From contig OV884059.1 in NCBI GenBank assembly GCA_930367215.1, positions 7,030,945-7,094,944 of the forward strand: a stretch of DNA of 64,000 nt. Reading direction: 5' to 3'. The translations under genes were made by a program, and so were the position numbers. Source of the DNA: Pollenia angustigena (taxonomy: Eukaryota; Arthropoda; Insecta; Diptera; Polleniidae). Positions 1 to 11,029 of the stretch are shown here, one piece after another; position 1 is the stretch's first letter, and every line of letters begins with the position of its first letter. The notes under the pieces were generated by a model. It ran no database searches. It had not been told where the DNA came from and worked only from the letters and a program-made list of their open reading frames with translations.

Positions 1-375
1 ATATTAATTAAAAAATTAATTAAATTTGCACCAGGAAGTAATTAATAGTATCAATTAAACGTTTAATATACTTGATTAAACGTTTAATTCACTTGAATAA
101 ACATTTAATTCACTTGATTTAACATTTAATTCACTTGATTTAATGTTAAATTCACTTCATTAATTGCTTAATTCACTTGATTAAACATTTAATTCACTTC
201 ATTAATTGCTTACTTCACTTCATTAAACATTTAATTCACTTGATTAAACGTTTAATTCACTTGATTAAACATTTAATACACTTCATTTTACGTTTAATTC
301 ACTTAATAAAATTTTTAAATAAAACTGATTTTATTTTTGATTAATGTTTTAATTGGTGAAAAAATTATGAAAATT
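1..375. repeat. 21-bp palindromic satellite with conserved flank
   Basis: From about 50 to 310 a 21-bp unit, consensus CACTTGATTAAACGTTTAATT, is tandemly repeated with substitutions (ATTAAACATTTAAT variants). Each unit contains the palindrome ATTAAACGTTTAAT. It ends in a non-repetitive flank at 321-360 (ACTGATTTTATTTTTGATTA and following bases). The same flank plus satellite occurs in reverse orientation at 63795-64000, and the flank alone at about 11036-11075. This suggests a transposable element with internal satellite rather than a chromosomal satellite block. Confidence 0.8.
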
Positions 376-1144
376 TTTTCTGTAATAGGACAATACCCTT
401 GACTATTATATTATAAATTGCACTGAAAAACAGATAGTAGACCAGATTATAGAACAGAATTCAGAGAAGATCTGTATAGTCTATAGACTACAGAGCAGAC
501 TAAAGACAATGTTTTAGAGCAGACTATAGAATTAATTATAGAACAGATTAAAAACCAGACTTTAAAACAGACTATATATTTATATTTATACTGAAGGAAT
601 TTATGCTTCATCAATCTATTGAATTAATTTCATTAAAAAATTTTTCTTTAATTCAATAAAAAATTTTATTACACGAATGAAATTTTTCAAATTTAATTAA
701 GCAATTTCATTAACACTACGTAATTGAGCTTCGTAATTTCGTTAAGATTTTTCATTGGTTTAATGACAATTTAATAGTTCAACTTATTGTTATCCAGTAT
801 TTTAGTAGATATTTTTTTTTTTATTTTTTTTTTTTTTTTAATTTCCTAAGCTAATCCCGCGAAGCTCTATGCTTGTCTGCAGCATAATAAATTATCAAAG
901 TAATTTTTGGAAATACAAAATTTTAATTTAAAAGATTTTGTTATTCGTGCTTAATTCCCAATTGCATCAATAATAATGATAAAGTATTTTTAATTAAATT
1001 TCTGGAAAAAGACTGAAAATTTGTGGAAAAAAAATAAATTCTAATGTCATAATGTCATAATCATAATATCAACGAAAACATCATAACGATAAAGAAATAT
1101 TGATTATAACTATATATTAGTTAAAGTTTCGAAAAACAATCATC
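376..1144. other. AT-rich spacer with small repeat fragments
   Basis: No gene seen. Positions 440-600 hold a degenerate AGAACAGACTATAG-like tract of the kind found elsewhere in the window. Positions 902-961 are, on the minus strand, a diverged copy of the left end of the repeat at 56291 (GGGAATTAAGCACGAATAAC). The rest is poly-A/T-rich sequence with a long T run at about 810-840. Confidence 0.55.
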
Positions 1145-1400
1145 GCCTGGTTTTCTTTTCTTGAGTATGTTGAAATGGGTTTTCTTAAAACGCCAGACAT
1201 GGTGGTGACTAGGTTGTTATGTGTATATTTTTATTGCCTAAGGTCCGTTATAGTTTGCTATTGAATTTCAGCCAGGTTAGTCTACAAGTGGCTGAGATAT
1301 GACCAAAAAAACCACGAGTGTCTCTAATTTTTACCCGTAATCCTTCACTTTTAAAAATGTTCTTATAATCTATAAACTTTATTCCTCTCTTTGAGCTTAA
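1145..1400 (+). repeat. Partial copy of dispersed fly repeat family A
   Basis: Contains TTGAAATGGGTTTTC, a GCTATTGAATTTCAGCC segment and TGGCTGAGATATGACCAAAA. All are shared in the same order with copies near 1960-2100 and 14343-14520, and inverted near 9190-9440 and 25860-26110. No coding potential is visible. I use 'family A' only as a label and cannot name the element class. Confidence 0.6.
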
Positions 1401-1456
1401 ATAAACTTCGTGGAATACTAGTAGTGAAAATAAACATTTCTTTCTTAAATATAAAC

Positions 1457-1571
1457 GCCTGTATTTAAAAAAATTATTTAAATTTAATAAAGATTTACTA
1501 AACAAGTTTTGTATGAAAATTTTTCTTAATAAATGTTTTTTAAACTTAATAATCGTTTATGAATATGGAGG
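1457..1571. mobile_element. MITE of the TATTCATAA terminal-repeat family
   Basis: A short AT-rich element whose right end, read in reverse (TCCTCCATATTCATAAACGA), resembles the left ends of the elements at 22369 and 28161. Its left end (GCCTGTATTTAAAAAAATT) is a decayed version of the same terminus. The interior carries the TTAAATTTAATAAAG segment shared with the other copies. Nonautonomous, with no coding capacity. Target duplication not clear. Confidence 0.5.
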
Positions 1572-1579
1572 AAAGAGTA

Positions 1580-1771
1580 TTAAATATTGAAAAAAGCAAA
1601 TCGATCTATTACTTCATCTGGCTGGTATGCAAGTGAACTGCCTAATTTTAAGTTTTGATACGGCTTATAACGCTTCAACTTGTCAATTAATTCTGTTTGA
1701 TGATGTGTGAGTGGTCCAAGACGCTGCCTTGTGTAAGGTGACAAGTATTTACGATTCGGCATAGACGCCAT
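1580..1771 (-). CDS. Small ORF of unknown origin, possibly transposon-derived
   Basis: A 63-codon open frame starting MASMPNRKYLSPYTR and ending DEVIDRFAFFNI. Unlike most ORFs here its composition is protein-like: balanced, charged and not low-complexity. Its first codons overlap a variant of the CTATGCCGAATCTTATATAC motif of repeat family A. The ORF may therefore be transposon-derived, or its start may be accidental and the real coding frame longer through an upstream exon. No domain is recognised, and no promoter or splice site was settled. Because it stands alone in repeat-rich DNA I give it low confidence. Confidence 0.25.
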   Translation of the reverse strand: MASMPNRKYLSPYTRQRLGPLTHHQTELIDKLKRYKPYQNLKLGSSLAYQPDEVIDRFAFFNI

Positions 1772-2775
1772 ATTCGGCTATTTTTACTTTTACTTGTATA
1801 CATATTAGTTTTATCCATTTAAGACTTCTTTTCTCCTCATTATACCCTACACCACAGGTAGTTTGTCATTCCGTTTGTAATTTCTATAATATTGATGTAA
1901 GACTCTATAAAGTATATATATTCTGGGTCCTTATGAGTAGCGAAGATGATTTAACAATGTCCGTCTGTCCGTTGAAATGGATTTTCCGAAGATCCCATAT
2001 ATGATGGGGGTCAGGTTATTATACATTTATGTCACATCGGCCACAAATGGCTGAAATATGAATAAAAAACCACGACTGCCTCAAATTTTTTCCTATAAAG
2101 GTCCAATTAGACGTGACATTACCATACCAACACTGGTATTTGGTAATACCAAAACGACAAACATACCATTCAAACCAATTCAATTTTGGTTTCAACGGTC
2201 ATACAGTGGCTATGGTAATACAGTGTTGGTAATGTGGTTTTCTTATACCCTTCACTACAAGTGGTGGATTTTATTTGTAATGTGTTTAATTTTACGCATA
2301 CGCATACACATACACATTAATGCATGTATATGATATGCCGCTCAAATAAAGAAACAAACCCATAGACTCAATATATTTTAATTTAACGCTTCTGCAGTAA
2401 AAGCATTCGTAGCCGAGTTGTTAAGTTCTCTCCTGAGACTGATGATATTGCCAGTTCGAATCCCAAAAGAATTTTTTTTTTCATGTTTTTTATTTAATTT
2501 TTTTATATTCTAAAAAATGATTTTAAGATTTTAAAACGAATTTCAAACAACAACTTTGGCAAAAGAGGAAACGGAAACTTAGTTACATATATAAATATTT
2601 TGTTTTTTTTTATATTCTTCGGCATGATGAAATGAAAAGTTGGCGTGGCTCAATTAATATGTATTTATATCTATCTAAAGAACGTTAATTATGTATATAA
2701 CTTTTTGTTCTTATCTCATCACGGTGAAGGGTATATAAGATTCGGCATAGCCGAATATAGCACTCTTACTTGTTC
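1735..2775. repeat. Dispersed repeat family A, long copy
   Basis: Bounded on the left by GATTCGGCATAGAC and TATACCCTACACCAC, and on the right by CACGGTGAAGGGTATATAAG followed by ATTCGGCATAGCCGAATATA. Internally it has a GTCCGTCTGTCCGTTGAAAT segment, a GAAGATCCCA segment and AAATGGCTGAAATATG. This is the best-bounded of about seven copies in the window. The motifs resemble repeats very widespread in flies. The interior is interrupted at about 2400 by a tRNA-like sequence. The ORF at 2058-2333 lies inside it and is not a gene. Confidence 0.65.
2403..2480 (+). pseudogene. tRNA-Ser-like relic or SINE head
   Basis: An A-box-like TAGCCGAGTTG (2410-2420) and a B-box-like AGTTCGAATCC (2453-2463) are spaced as in a tRNA. 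The GCCGAGTTGTTAAG D-arm resembles serine tRNAs. A run of T starting near 2472 would terminate RNA polymerase III. The acceptor stem does not pair convincingly, so this is a tRNA pseudogene or the head of a tRNA-derived SINE rather than a functional tRNA. Confidence 0.45.
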
Positions 2776-4529
2776 TCTCTAAAGTACTTAACTTTGTTTA
2801 AAGTATTTTTTTATTGAATCAACTCTTTTTTGTCACTAATTTCAAACATTAAAGTCCTCTTGAACAGGAAAACTTGATTAGGAAAACTTGATTTAGTTTG
2901 TGAATTTTTGAAAAAAGGGGTTAAGTGATTTTTGGCTTAAGTTTTAAAGTTAAAGACAATTTGTTGGAAAAGTTGCAAACAAAAAATAGCAAAATAGAGT
3001 TAGAGTTTAGAAAATTAGGGGAGAAAAATGAGGCTTCAAACTTTGCACAAGCAGTTTTTCTTTTTTTTTTTTAACTTAAAAGGATTTAAATGTTTTAGTT
3101 TAGTTATAAATATAAGATAAAATATGAAGTATATTTTCAGGATTAAGCAATTTTTTAATGAAAGGACTTAAAAATTTATTAAAATACTTAGATTATTTAA
3201 CAGATTTAAAACAAGTTGTTAACTCTTTTTCCTTTTTTTAGTTTATATTTAAAAATCTCTTAAAGACCTCTTTTATTTGATTAAAATTTGTAACAATCAT
3301 GTTTGTGACACAAAGTCTTCATATGTGTACTTTCATTAAATGTTTAAATTTTTTTTAAGACATTTTTTGTTGCCATAAATCCTCTTTTTGTTGCTCCTTT
3401 TTGTTGCTCTTCTTTTTTTTCATTGACTTTTATTGGTCATAATATGCAAATAAAGTCTCTTTTTTATAAAGATCCTTAAATTCAAGGACTTTTTTATGTG
3501 TTTTTGTCTTTTCATTACAAAACAAAACAAATAGACAAATTTATTCTTGCTTTATTTTATGCTCTTTAGTAGTAAAATAGACAAATTTATTTAACAAACA
3601 CACACATACATAAACTTAAATGAATGGCTCAATGAGTATGTGATTTGACACACACATACAGATGTTTATATTATTAAATTAAATAAACAAACGGCAACAC
3701 AAACACCAATGAAAACCGTAAATAGTTTCAGAGAAGTCAAGTAAAATAATAAACATGTCTATTGTATTTTTAAGCAAAGGGGGTATTTCACATTGAAACG
3801 ATTTATGATTCTAGGCCGTATTTTGTTTGTACTAAAACAGTTTATTAAACAGAATTTTTTTCTGTTTTTACCTTTTATTTTGTTTGTTGCTTAAAATTTG
3901 TTGTTTCTTTAAAGTATTTTTGTCAGATTGGTTGATGGTCTGAAATTAAATCAGGTATGGGAGTTTTAATTTGAGATAAAATGGTAATAAATTTTAATAT
4001 AATTAGCAATTAAAATAAAATAAAATAAAATAGTTAATAAATTGAAATTAATCACACATATATTAATTATTATCTAGAATTTAATTTGTGGTGGTTGTGA
4101 TCACATTCCAATAAGATTTTTACAAATTAACCAAATAAATCGAACAATTCCAGTCCTGATGATTATCTGGCAACAATTCTTTTAAGGTGAAAAAATACTT
4201 TTGAAGTTTTCAAAATCTTTATAAAACATTTAATTTCGATTTTGTTAAAAAAAGTACTGTTCTAATTTTGTTTTTAAGATGATATTAAATTGGTTTGTAA
4301 TTCCTTGAAACATTTTTTTTATATAAATCTATTAACATTTCTTTAGATTCATTTTAAATAACAAAAATTTTGCTACAAATGTTGCTAAGTTATTTAATGC
4401 CAATCTGCATCTTTAGTTTGCAACATCTCCCTTAATTTTTCTATTTTTACAATTAGTTTAGTTTGAATTCCTTTTAAACTATTTAAATTTACCAAAAACT
4501 CCCCTCCCAGAAATATTTTTTTTAGCTTA
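2776..4529. other. AT-rich spacer, nothing recognised
   Basis: Long runs of A and T, CACACATACATA-type simple sequence near 3598-3660 and short direct repeats. I see no coding, RNA or transposon structure. Confidence 0.5.
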
Positions 4530-4724
4530 AATCTAGTAACGTGACGTTACAAACTAACCCTACATTAAATTACAACATACCTTTTTCTTTCCTAACATCG
4601 TAAATTATAAGTAACCAACACCGTGAATACCCTTACTATTTCCCTTACCACTGTGAATACCCTTACTGTTTACTAAAATAACCTTTTATCCCTCATAATT
4701 CTCATTTAGTTTATTTTATTTTTG

Positions 4725-4733
4725 TATAAATAG
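4725..4733 (+). promoter_or_regulatory. TATA box of the solo LTR
   Basis: TATAAATAG within the LTR, about 950 bp upstream of its AATAAA. The spacing fits U3/R boundary logic but the start site is not proven. Confidence 0.4.
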
Positions 4734-4834
4734 ATTAAGTTTGTACAAAACAAACAGAGTAGAAACTGATGCTAACCCCAGTGTTAACTCTTAGTAGCTT
4801 GCATTATTTAACATTATTGTAACATTATTGTAAA

Positions 4835-5430
4835 CGACTTGATCCGAACCTGTATTTATTGTATTTTGCCCGAACACCAGCGCTTCCGCATTTCGTTGGT
4901 ATTCGTAACCGTAGTTAGTCGTATTGAGCCGACCACCAGCGCCTCCGAATTTCGTTGGTAGCCGACTTGATCCGAGCCCGAATTTATCGTATTTTTCCCG
5001 AACACCAGCGCTTCCGAATTTCGTTGGTATTCGTAACCGTAGCTAGTCGTATTGAGCCGACCGCCAGCGCCTCCGAATTTCGTTGGTAGCCGACTTGATC
5101 CGAGCCCGTATTTGTCGTATTTTGCCCGAACACCAGCGCTTTCGAATTTCGTTGGTATTCGTAACCGTAGTTAGTCGTATTGAGCCGACCGCCAGCGCCT
5201 CCGAATTTCGTTGGTAGCCGACTTGATCCGAACCCGTATTTGTTGTACTTTGCCCGAACACCAGCGCCTCCGCATTTCGTTGGTAACCGACTTGATCCGA
5301 ACCCGTATTTAGTGTATTTTGCCCGAACACCAGCGCATCCGCATTTCGTTGGTGTTCCTAACCGTAGTTAGCCGCATTGAGCCGACTGCCAGCGCCTCCG
5401 AATTTCGTTGGTATTCGACACCGTAGTTAA
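4835..5430. repeat. 127-bp tandem repeat inside the LTR
   Basis: About four and a half copies of a roughly 127-bp unit that is itself two related halves, each ending CCAGCGCCTCCGAATTTCGT. One half starts CGACTTGATCCGAACCCG and the other TATTCGTAACCGTAGTTAG. One copy is a single half (about 5219-5287). The ORFs at 5043-5330 (-) and 5180-5371 (+) are read-throughs of this repeat and not genes. Confidence 0.85.
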
Positions 5431-5811
5431 TCAGCCGAACCCCTCGGTCAACTAACACCTAATATCAAGAACCACTTACCCGTCTCTTTACCAGATCGTC
5501 ACCGTCGCAGTCCTGCACCACATCCGCCCGCCCGTTCCAGCTCCCCCGCAACCTCTACAATCCAGCCCACCACCAACCACGCGCCTCAGCATTCGTTCCC
5601 GCTTACAGCTGCGCAGAACCAACAGAAAGCCGTCATAGATTTAAGTATTTAACGTAGATTAAGGTTTCGCAAATAAAGCTTTGTTCAAATTATTGCTAAC
5701 GAACATACACGAAAACACCCCGTGTTTAATTTAAAAGGAAGCAGACCTTCGAATTGACCCTGGACAAACTGAGTAATACCTCAGCTGGGAAAATAAACTG
5801 CGTTACAATCT

Positions 5812-6078
5812 TTTCACAAAGTTTCTGGCCCAAAAGGGGGGTTTTTTGACCTTTTTGCTTATCGTTCATTTTCTATAGGACTGAAAAAAACTTGCATATA
5901 GAAAAGCTTTTGTTTGTATGTTTTAATATTCAAGGGTTAAATAAATAAAAATTTTGAAATTGAAAATAAATTTAGGTGGGAAATTAAAACAAAGTAAAGT
6001 AGTGAAAACTTTAAACTTCTTTAATCTTTAAAATACAAAAAAAAACAACAGAATTTAAAAAAAATGGCTGTATTTAAA
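5812..6078. other. AT-rich spacer
   Basis: Nothing recognised between the solo LTR and the tandem array that follows. Confidence 0.4.
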
Positions 6079-7226
6079 CATGTTGCTAAGAAAATTTTGA
6101 TTTAAACCACATGTTGCCAAGAATTCTTATACCAACCACTTTTTCAAAAGGATTTTACTTAAAATAAATAGTTATGCAAAAAAAACTTTAGGCAATAATA
6201 ATGGTTTCGGCAACATGCTGCCAAGAAAATATGAACAAAAAAATTTTACTCAACATTTTTCACAAATTTTATCACTCTGTTTAGTACAGCAGAACATAAT
6301 ATGTTTTAAATAAGTTTAAGCAGCAAATTTTGTATAAAAAAATATTAAAATAATAAAACATGTTGATAAGAAAATTTTGATTCAAACACATGTTGCCAAG
6401 AATTTTTATACCAACCACTTTTTCAAATGGATTTTACTTAAAATAAATAGTTATGAAAAAAAAATTTAGGTAATAATAATGTTTTCGGCAACATGCTGCC
6501 AAGAAAATATGAACAAATAAATGTTACTCAACATTTTTCACAAATTTTATCACTCTGTTTAGTACAGCAGAACATAATATGTTTTAAATAAGTTAAAGCA
6601 GCAAATTTTGTATAAAAAAAATATTAAAATATTTAAACATGTTGCTGAGAATATTTTTATTCAAACCAAATGTTGCCAAGAATTTTTATACCAACCACTT
6701 TTTCAAATGGATTTTACATAAAATAAATAGTTATGCAACAAAAACTTAACTCAAATTATGTTTTTCGGTAACATGTTGCCAAGGAAAACATGAAATAATA
6801 AATCTTCCCGCTCATTTTTCACAAACTTATCACTCTGTTCTAAAAAGTACAGCACAACATAATATGTTTAAAATAAGTTTAAGCAGCAAATTTTGTATAA
6901 AAAATATTAAAACATGTTGCTAAGGATATTTTGATTCAAACCACATGTTGCCAAGAATTTGTATACCAACCACTTTTTTAAATAGATTTTACTTAAAAAA
7001 AATAGTTATGCAAAAAAAACTTAAAGCAATAATGTTTTTCGGCAACATGTTGCCAAGTAAAATATGAAATAATAAATGTTGCTCAACATTTTTCATAAAT
7101 TTTATCACTCTGTTCAAATAAGTTCAGCAGAACATAATAAATGTTGCTCAACATTAAGTCCAAATAAGTACAGCAGAACATAATATGTTTAAACTAAGTT
7201 AAAGCAGCAAATTTTGTATACAAAAA
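6079..7226. repeat. Four-copy tandem array, unit about 275 bp
   Basis: Each unit begins CATGTTGCTAAGAAAATTTT and contains, in order, ACATGTTGCCAAGAATT, ATACCAACCACTTTTT, CGGCAACATGCTGCCAAG, TTTATCACTCTG and AGCAGCAAATTTTGTATA. Units start near 6079, 6359, 6636 and 6904. The fourth unit carries an extra internal duplication of AATGTTGCTCAACATT. No coding. Confidence 0.85.
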
Positions 7227-7545
7227 TTTTGCTGCAAAAAAATCCTTAAAAATTCTTTTAATTTACTGTAAAATTTTTCTAAAAAGTTTTCATGTTAACC
7301 AAGCAATATGTTGCTTTAAATGTTGATAGGATTAAAAAATATTACTGCAACATGTTAGCACTTATCAGTTTGCAAAAACATCCTTAAAAATTCTTTAATT
7401 TACTATAAAAAATTTAAAAAAAATTGTGTTGTTTATTAAGCAGCATGTTGCTTTAAATGTTGATAATCTTAAAAAATAACAAAAAGTATTTAATAATGCA
7501 AAGCCAAAAGTGTCTAAAATAAATAAAAGTGAAAAAAATTTTTGC
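7227..7545. repeat. Diverged edge of the GTTGC-rich array
   Basis: Contains two related segments with AAAAATTCTTTAATTTACT and GCAATATGTTGCTTTAAATG (about 7245-7330 and 7380-7465). This is a separate, lower-copy tandem duplication of about 135 bp continuing the motif style of the preceding array. Confidence 0.5.
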
Positions 7546-7700
7546 TATACAATATAAAAAAATGTTGCAGCAACATGTTGCCATAAATAAGTTTACTACT
7601 TAATACATAATAATGTTGCTGCAACATGTTGCCATTAATAAGTTTGGTATACAATATAAAAAAATGTTGCTGCAACATGTTGCCATCAATAAGTTTAATC
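7546..7700. repeat. Short tandem repeat with TGTTGCTGCAACATG palindrome
   Basis: Three copies of AATGTTGCTGCAACATGTTG followed by CCATNAATAAGTTT, spaced about 60 bp apart. TGTTGCTGCAACA is a near-perfect palindrome and could form small hairpins. The minus-strand ORF at 7514-7702 is only a read-through. Confidence 0.75.
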
Positions 7701-8980
7701 AAAAAATTTGGAAAAAATAAGTAATAAAATTAATTTTTTTCCCAAATTAACTATAAAATTAAATTTATTTCCCAGTTGCTAACTTCACAATTTGGTTATT
7801 TACTACTTATTTTTCCAATACTTTAACAGTTTAGCTGCCAGTTTTTTATTTATTACCATAGAAATGTGTGAAATAACTTTATTTACTCTTAACATGCTAA
7901 CCTCAATTTATTATACTCCTTTGCCTCTAAAGGTAGTTCCTTTTTTAAGTGCATATTTTTTATACAAGTTTTACATTTCTTTCTATTTTTTTTTTTTCTT
8001 TAAACTCAACTTATTTTCTATCGGATTTAATATTTATGGTTGTCTACATGTAATGAACTGCATTATCGTGATTATATATTTTTCTTGCTATTTGCAACAT
8101 TTCCTAGAATAATGCAAAAGAATTGAGGAAATAAGGAAAAATCTTTTTCAAAACAATTTCTTTCTTGTCGTTCGTAAACGAATTGTAAAGTAAAAAAAAA
8201 TAAACAGACACAAGTTTAATCAATAAATTTAAAGGAAAACAGAAAGCAATAAATATTAAAAAACAAAACGTTTATAAGAGAAAATTTCAACAGAACTCCG
8301 ACAAAGATATTAACAAGACAACACACTGACAGACAGGCGATTAATGCGAAAAGAATTCCAGATCATAAAAACAATATAATTTGAAATTAAATCATGTTTT
8401 CCTTTAAAAACTTAAACAAGCAACTCTAATTTTTTTAAAGCTTTTTTCCACTTGTCTAAAGAAGAAAGAACATATTTTTTTACGCATAACCAACAAAAAA
8501 ACATCAGCCACGAAAACCTCTACATTCAACACTTGCAGCGGAAATGCCTCGGTCAGCAACAAACATTTACAGCAACATGCACTTTCCGACAAACCAGCAA
8601 CACTTTTCCGGAAACAAAATAAAAAAGCACAGCAACTACAAAAGCCACACAGCAGCAACAATCAGCCAGAACCACGATTTCTTGGCCTAAACAAGAAAAG
8701 TAATTAAATCTGGTGAAAAAAGATTGTAAAAACTGGCAAAAGAAACAAACCAACACGACCAGAGAAAAAGCGGAGCCTGTTAAATGCAATACAAAACCAC
8801 AGTCAGCAGCACAATAAAAAATATATTGCAAAATAATGCAAAAATTAAAGATTAAAGAAGCATTTTTTTTACTAAAGTCGACTACAAAGAAAAGCCATAG
8901 TGGAATATTAAAATAAAATAAGATTATTTTTTGAATATGTTTTAGCCTTACAATATTGGCTTAAGTTGTAAAAACTTTTA
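7701..8980. other. AT-rich spacer, no recognised gene
   Basis: The ORFs at 7792-8112 (+) and 8404-8831 (-) are Phe/Leu/Cys-rich, hydrophobic by base composition only, and show no domain. Position 8570-8660 is rich in AGCAAC-type simple sequence. I see nothing else. Confidence 0.45.
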
Positions 8981-8984
8981 ATTA

Positions 8985-9480
8985 AACTAGTAAGCGTGCT
9001 ACAGCAGGCTATACCGAATCTTATATACCCTTCACCATGGTGCATTAAGAACAGAAAGTTATGTAAATACCATTCTTGATGTTGAGTATTTCTCGGATGT
9101 TGAGTATTTATAAACAAGATGCTTGTATCTTATTTGGAAACTTTGGTTATTTTGGTTTAATAGATAAACATAAAGCAACCAAAAAAATAATAACAACAAC
9201 AAGAGATTTATGGGTAAAATTCGAGGCAGTCGTGGTTTTTTCTTATATCTCAGCCTAAAGTAGGCCGATCTGGCTGAATTTCAATAATTAAAACTTCTAG
9301 ACTATATGCGATATAATTATATAACAACCTAGTCCCCATCTTATCTGGGGTCTTCGGAAAACCCATTTCACCGAACAGATGGACGGAGGGAGAGAAGGAC
9401 ATCGTTAAATCAACTTCAACTAAGATCAATATTGTAGAAATAACAAACGAAATGACAAACGTCGATTAACGATGGCAAAT
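8985..9480 (-). repeat. Dispersed repeat family A, inverted copy
   Basis: Carries GCTATACCGAATCTTATATA and TACCCTTCACCATGG, then GGCAGTCGTGGTTTTTTCTT, GGGGTCTTCGGAAAACCCAT and AAGGACATCGTTAAATCAAC. These are the reverse-orientation counterparts of motifs at 1960-2100 and 14290-14480. It ends in AACAAACGAAATGACAAACG. ORFs 8908-9117 and 9076-9258 lie inside it and are not genes. Confidence 0.65.
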
Positions 9481-9574
9481 CAACTTTAGTTCAATCCGAT
9501 AACTCCTTGGTTGTTATATCAAACGGCATCATTCCAGGCATTACCACTGGCGTCTTCCCTTCAGATATCACCAA

Positions 9575-10085
9575 ATACAGTTCGTTACCTTGGCGCCAGG
9601 TACATGCGGCCTCCACTGGCTAATTTTAGGGACCACCTTAAGAATATTTCCTCTTCTTGTTTTACATCCTCAGGGAAATTTGGGTGCAGTCAATACCTCG
9701 CGTTCGGCATTTATCCAAAATTGATCGCAGCTGAACGGAGATTCTACCTGTTACTAGCCCGGCACCCGACTGACTATTGGCTGATGCTTCCGTAAGAATG
9801 CTACTTGCGGTTAATGCTTTCTGTCTTTTTAGAAGATTGTTTTTCCAGTAGTTTCGCTTTTTCGTTGAAAAGATACTTTTAGTGATCAGGTGGTGTTTGC
9901 GGCTTACTTCCCAAAGCCGCGGAAAAGGAGATCCTGAAAACCCGAATCTATAGCAGATTTTTCACCACTCGTGCGAGAGTGTGGCCTTAGGGACGACCAT
10001 CAACAGAGGCATTTTTCCAAAAGCAGTGGAGTTTGGATAGTTCCAGCTTCTAACAAGCTGCGCGTCTATAATCTCGCCGGATTAT
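9575..10085. repeat. Unclassified repeat, copy 1
   Basis: Aligns along its length, in the same orientation, to 42860-43410. Shared blocks are ACATCCTCAGGGAAA, GCACCCGACTGACTATTGG versus GCACCGGACTGACTGTTGG, CTTTTTCGTTGA versus CTTTTCCGTTGA, GTGGCCTTAGGGA versus TTCGGCCTTAGGGA, and TTTTTCCAAAAGCAGT. In both places it sits beside a mariner fossil. The class is not recognised and no intact reading frame was found on either strand. The ORF at 9511-9795 is part of it. Confidence 0.6.
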
Positions 10086-10139
10086 GCACCCAAATTGCTA
10101 CCTGTGTATGTTAGTTGCGCTCACACACGATTAACAAAC

Positions 10140-10425
10140 GCATTGTCCGTCACCCAGTGGTTAGAATCCATAATGGAGTTGGCACCTTACAACATAAATC
10201 TCTTCCACAACTAGACATTCAGCACAGGAATTGGTTCGTATTTGTTGGTATTTTAGCAGCTTTTCGTACAAAATAGTTTTTAAGCATCTCTCCGCTTCAA
10301 ATCGTGTGATTCTTAATTTCCTCTCTTTTGGATGAGTCCTGCTTCTTTAAAACATTTTTGAAATTGCTGCTTGATTTTCCAAAATGACATTAAAATTATA
10401 AAAAAGAGACAAACCTTACTGAACA
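10140..10425 (-). pseudogene. mariner transposase fragment, N-terminal region
   Basis: Read on the minus strand and allowing frameshifts, the segment encodes a QAAISK helix-turn-helix piece followed by GLIQKRGN and DLKRRDA. These correspond to the conserved stretch before the catalytic region in mariner transposases (known family pattern: AISKRL, IQK, ELKxRDVERR). Several stops and frame changes show it is dead. The catalytic part is missing here. The diverged paralogue at 43500-44175 keeps more of it. Confidence 0.5.
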
Positions 10426-10856
10426 ACCTAAACAAAAGCGGCAAGCGTTTTTTTAAACATGAAAATTTTATTTAAACACAATTTCAATAAAACAAACCGA
10501 CATATCGATCTGTCAAATAAGATTTATCAGCCGGGTGGTTTCTAATTCGCATTCTAATGGTTTGTTTCGTATAAATTGTATACAAATGAGAAGTTTTGAC
10601 ATACAAAAAACGCTTCCGCTCTTATTTAGGTTGCTCAGTTATATAAATGTCATGCCTTGTGAATCCCGCAATTTTATGAATGAAGTTAACCCTGTTTTCC
10701 AAGGTTGGCAACTGAAACAAATTTCGTTGACGGTAATTTAATTTTATCGGTATCATTCTAACGATGCAGAAACGTTCATTCCAGTAAAGAAACATACAAT
10801 TTTATTATTTTATTTTATATTATTAAAAAAAAAAACATTGAAGGGGTCTAAACGAC
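10426..10856. other. AT-rich spacer
   Basis: Nothing recognised. The ORF at 10535-10741 has no domain and no support. Confidence 0.4.
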
Positions 10857-10988
10857 TTAGGGCCATTATTACAACTTGAAGTTAGCTAAAGTTAAGATTA
10901 AATTGACAGATAATAATGTGTAATCTGTCAAAAAGCGTCTGTTAACTGTCGGATAACAGCTAACGCCAAGTTATAATAATGGCCCTTA
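10857..10988. mobile_element. PIF/Harbinger-type MITE with TTA duplication
   Basis: A 126-bp element (10860-10985) with terminal inverted repeats GGGCCATTATTACAACTTG and CAAGTTATAATAATGGCCC, which extend inward to GTTAGCT/AGCTAAC. It is flanked by TTA on both sides (10857-10859, 10986-10988). A 3-bp TTA target duplication with a GG-starting terminus is typical of PIF/Harbinger. No coding capacity. Confidence 0.75.
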
Positions 10989-11029
10989 GATGACTAATTT
11001 TTAACATGCATGTGGCATATATTAATATT

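Larger units (their letters stand above)
4530..5811 (+). mobile_element. Solo LTR (4535-5806) with AATCT target duplications
   Basis: A GC-richer island of 1,272 bp begins AGTAACGTGACG and ends CTGCGTTAC, giving short inverted ends (AGTAACG/CGTTAC). It is flanked on both sides by AATCT (4530-4534 and 5807-5811), a 5-bp target duplication. A TATAAATAG box lies at 4725-4733 and a polyadenylation signal AATAAA at 5672-5677, so the promoter and poly(A) layout of an LTR is present in the plus orientation. Ends beginning AGT rather than TGT are known from insect Ty3/Gypsy relatives such as 17.6 and 297, so that class is inferred. No internal gag-pol and no primer-binding site follow, consistent with a solo LTR left by recombination. 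Confidence 0.65.

Noticed and set aside
5043..5371. Overlapping ORFs with repeated QVGYQRN and PAPPHFVG
   Set aside because: Both strands are open because the 127-bp LTR repeat lacks stops; not a protein family.
7792..8112. Hydrophobic 106-residue ORF as membrane protein
   Set aside because: Hydrophobicity follows from T-rich DNA; no splice, promoter or family support.
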